Translations under genes and position numbers: made by a program
Origin: an uncultured bacterium
Lineage (GTDB): Bacteria > Bacillota > Clostridia > Lachnospirales > Lachnospiraceae
Length of the DNA stretch: 40,865 bases
NCBI GenBank assembly: GCA_947643145.1
Contig: CANRVD010000022.1
Location: 1-40,865 of the forward strand
Direction: 5' to 3'
Shown: positions 39,303 to 40,865 of the stretch, piece by piece
Layout: every line of letters begins with the position of its first letter
How positions within the stretch are numbered: the stretch's first letter is position 1
The notes under the pieces: generated by a model
The model's input: only the letters and a program-made list of their open reading frames with translations
What the model was told of the DNA's origin: nothing
Database searches by the model: none

Positions 39303-39578
39303 CTATAATATATATGATACACACCACCCAATCAGCACATTTTTTCCTTCAAATGCAAAGCCATACTTTTTGATACGTTCTGCCAGAATTCCCTTTGCCT
39401 TAAGGACCGCCGTATATCTTTCTTCCTCAATTTGCTGCAATGCCGTTTTCACTGTTTCCTCCAAATCACTCTCCCTATGCGAATGATGCACTTTAAATTC
39501 CATAATAATAACTAGTGTACTGTTTTTTCCTATAACTATCAATATCCTTTTGACGTATTTACCATAGGCAAACCCCAA
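39303..39578 (-). pseudogene. Remnant of a PD-(D/E)XK nuclease/AAA-ATPase-like protein
   Basis: The 66 residues from the internal start M-E-F-K resemble the C-terminal part of the DUF1703/AAA-ATPase-like proteins common in Clostridia: I-I-M-E-F-K, then [10 protein letters not shown] and K-Y-G-F-A-F-E-G-K. The E-F-K fragment is the end of the nuclease motif. The ATPase part and most of the nuclease part are missing upstream, and the first 25 residues of the frame look unrelated. The frame also runs on past the usual end into W-C-V-S-Y. I regard it as a broken gene. Confidence 0.6.
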
Positions 39579-39594
39579 AATTGCTGCAGATTAG

Positions 39595-39638
39595 TCTGCT
39601 ATCATAATTCCACCTATCATGATAATGTTTATAGCAGA
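39595..39638. repeat. Imperfect hairpin beside the nuclease remnant
   Basis: TCTGCTAT (39595-39602) pairs with ATAGCAGA (39631-39638), with partial pairing inside (CAT/ATG). It lies just outside the nuclease remnant and may mark an old element boundary. The rest of 39639-39740 is AT-rich with no gene seen. Confidence 0.35.
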
Positions 39639-39740
39639 GAAACTTATCCAAATAATCTTCCCCTTTTATCCTTCTTTTACTAAATTCCCTAAACAGTTTC
39701 AGATTAATCGTGAACCTTTTTCGGTATATCCCATAACATT

Positions 39741-39782
39741 AATAAACAAGGAGTTACGCACTATCCAGTACCTAACTCCCTG
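39741..39782 (-). terminator. etfA terminator
   Basis: On the minus strand CAGGGAGTTA (39773-39782) pairs with TAACTCCTTG (39747-39756), ten pairs with one G-U, and TTTATT follows. It lies about 25 bases beyond the etfA stop and should end the etf transcript. Confidence 0.6.
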
Positions 39783-39806
39783 CTCTTTATTCTCGCACAC
39801 GCAAGA

Positions 39807-40844
39807 TTATTTTACAACTTTCTTTAATTCTTCTGTCAGCTTTGGAACAATCTTATTCAGATCACCAACAATACCGTAATCAGCTACTTCAAAGATAGGA
39901 GCTGTATTATCCTTGTTGATTGCAATAATGATATCAGACTCTTCCATACCTGCTGTATGCTGGATTGCACCGGAAATACCGATTGCGAAGTATACATTAG
40001 GACGAACAGTCTTACCTGTCTGTCCTACCTGCAGCTCTTTTGGCTTCCAGCCGCTGTCAACAACTGCACGGGAACAGCTTACGGTACCACCGATTGCTTC
40101 TGCCAAATCCTCAAGAATCTTAAAGTTCTCAGGGCTTCCAACACCACGGCCGCCGGACACAAGAATCTTTGCATCCATAATGTCTACGGTATCGGAAAGT
40201 TCTTTTACGATATCAACAATCTCAACATACTTATTGTTTGGAGTAAATCCAGGATTGTATTCAATTACTTCTGCCTTAGCGCCAGAAACAGGCTCAAGCT
40301 TCTGCATAACACCAGGACGGACAGTTGCCATCTGTGGGCGGTTGTCCGGGCAGGCGATTGTAGCAATTGTGTTACCACCAAATGCAGGACGAGTCATTAA
40401 TAACTGGTTATGCTTCTGCTCCTGTCCAGGAACCGGATTAAGAGGGAAGTCACCAATCTCAAGAACAGTACAGTCTGCAGTAAGACCTGTAGCAACTCTT
40501 GCAGATACACGAGGACCTAAATCTCTTCCGATTGCTGTAGCACCAACTAGAACGATTTCCGGCTTATACTCGTTAATTACGGAAGCTAATGCATGTGTAT
40601 AAGGCTCTGTTCTATACTCCTTTAATTCAGGATCATCAACTACAATAACCTTATCTGCACCATATTCTGCTAACTGGTCTGTAAGACCTTTCACATCAGA
40701 ACCAATCAGAACTGCTGTAACATCTGTACCAAGGTCACCTGCAAGTTCCTTTGCTTTTCCAAGCAATTCAAAAGCGATACTGCTTAATTCATTGTCTACC
40801 TGCTGTGCATAGACATAGACACCCTTATATTCTTCTAAACCCAT
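39807..40844 (-). CDS. etfA: Electron transfer flavoprotein alpha subunit
   Basis: FAD-binding subunit of the EtfAB dimer, which in butyrate-forming Clostridia works with butyryl-CoA dehydrogenase in electron bifurcation. The 345-residue protein has the N-terminal ETF domain and the C-terminal FAD region with S-G-G-R-G-V, S-R-A-V-V-D-S-G-W, G-Q-T-G-K-T-V-R-P and I-G-I-S-G-A-I-Q-H. I placed the start at ATG 40844, with GGTGA five bases upstream; in-frame GTG codons at 40853 and 40856 follow an AAGGA and are alternatives. The gene ends close to the window edge, and etfB and an acyl-CoA dehydrogenase gene would be expected just outside. Confidence 0.94.
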   Translation of the reverse strand: MGLEEYKGVYVYAQQVDNELSSIAFELLGKAKELAGDLGTDVTAVLIGSDVKGLTDQLAEYGADKVIVVDDPELKEYRTEPYTHALASVINEYKPEIVLVGATAIGRDLGPRVSARVATGLTADCTVLEIGDFPLNPVPGQEQKHNQLLMTRPAFGGNTIATIACPDNRPQMATVRPGVMQKLEPVSGAKAEVIEYNPGFTPNNKYVEIVDIVKELSDTVDIMDAKILVSGGRGVGSPENFKILEDLAEAIGGTVSCSRAVVDSGWKPKELQVGQTGKTVRPNVYFAIGISGAIQHTAGMEESDIIIAINKDNTAPIFEVADYGIVGDLNKIVPKLTEELKKVVK

Positions 40845-40865
40845 TTTAGTCACCACTTTTCCTTA

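Noticed and set aside
40845..40865. End of etfB at the window edge
   Set aside because: Only a TAA at the last bases could be its stop; too little sequence is present to support a feature.

Overview
The window reads as a chromosomal core-genome segment of an anaerobic, moderately AT-rich Gram-positive bacterium of the class Clostridia, most likely family Lachnospiraceae. The reasons are gene order (radC-mreBCD-PBP2-minCDE-rodA-mgsA; mutS-mutL-miaA-ynbB; a TIGR03960/TIGR03936 radical-SAM pair with rng; rbgA-lepB-rnhB-ylqH-yraN), the MinCDE set in a low-GC Gram-positive, an unusually long PBP2, and an etfA of the type found in butyrate pathways. Genus cannot be fixed from the sequence alone. 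All genes but one (a DUF378 membrane protein at the left edge) are on the minus strand, so the text below follows transcription from right to left.

Right part (40.9-28.2 kb): etfA (electron transfer flavoprotein), a small nuclease-like gene remnant, uppP (lipid carrier recycling), mecA (ClpC adaptor, with a good promoter), a signal-peptidase-like protein lacking both catalytic residues, rbgA, an intact signal peptidase I, rnhB, a possible 26-codon micro-ORF, ylqH, yraN, pgeF, a lipoprotein resembling trigger factor/FKBP with a strong promoter, der, plsY and gpsA.

Middle part (28.0-19.1 kb): a small membrane protein, the two radical-SAM-associated proteins TIGR03960 and TIGR03936, an RNase G lacking the usual zinc-link end, an iron-type alcohol dehydrogenase, a conserved hypothetical, a PepSY protein, then a three-gene redox cassette (TlpA-like lipoprotein, a 46-residue CxxC membrane peptide, a NapH-like 4Fe-4S membrane protein), and the RNase P RNA gene with its promoter.

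Left part (19.1-0.6 kb): mutS-mutL, miaA, ynbB, then the cell-shape and division cluster radC, mreB, mreC, mreD, PBP2, minC, minD, minE, rodA, followed by mgsA and a D,D-carboxypeptidase. Elongation (Mre/RodA/PBP2), septum placement (Min), wall trimming (DacF-like) and lipid-carrier supply (UppP) are thus all in this window.

The least ordinary content lies between and at the edges of genes. Several families of palindromic intergenic elements recur: elements bounded by GTTACTATTCACAGC-type ends, a double-hairpin leader upstream of rodA, ynbB and the alcohol dehydrogenase in the same orientation, a 280-bp nested palindrome before miaA, and two elements that run into coding sequence and supply the last residues of YnbB and LepB. 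Five genes also share a short hairpin fused to the Shine-Dalgarno site. The most interesting protein-level candidates are the catalytically dead signal peptidase paralogue and the TlpA/CxxC-peptide/4Fe-4S cassette.
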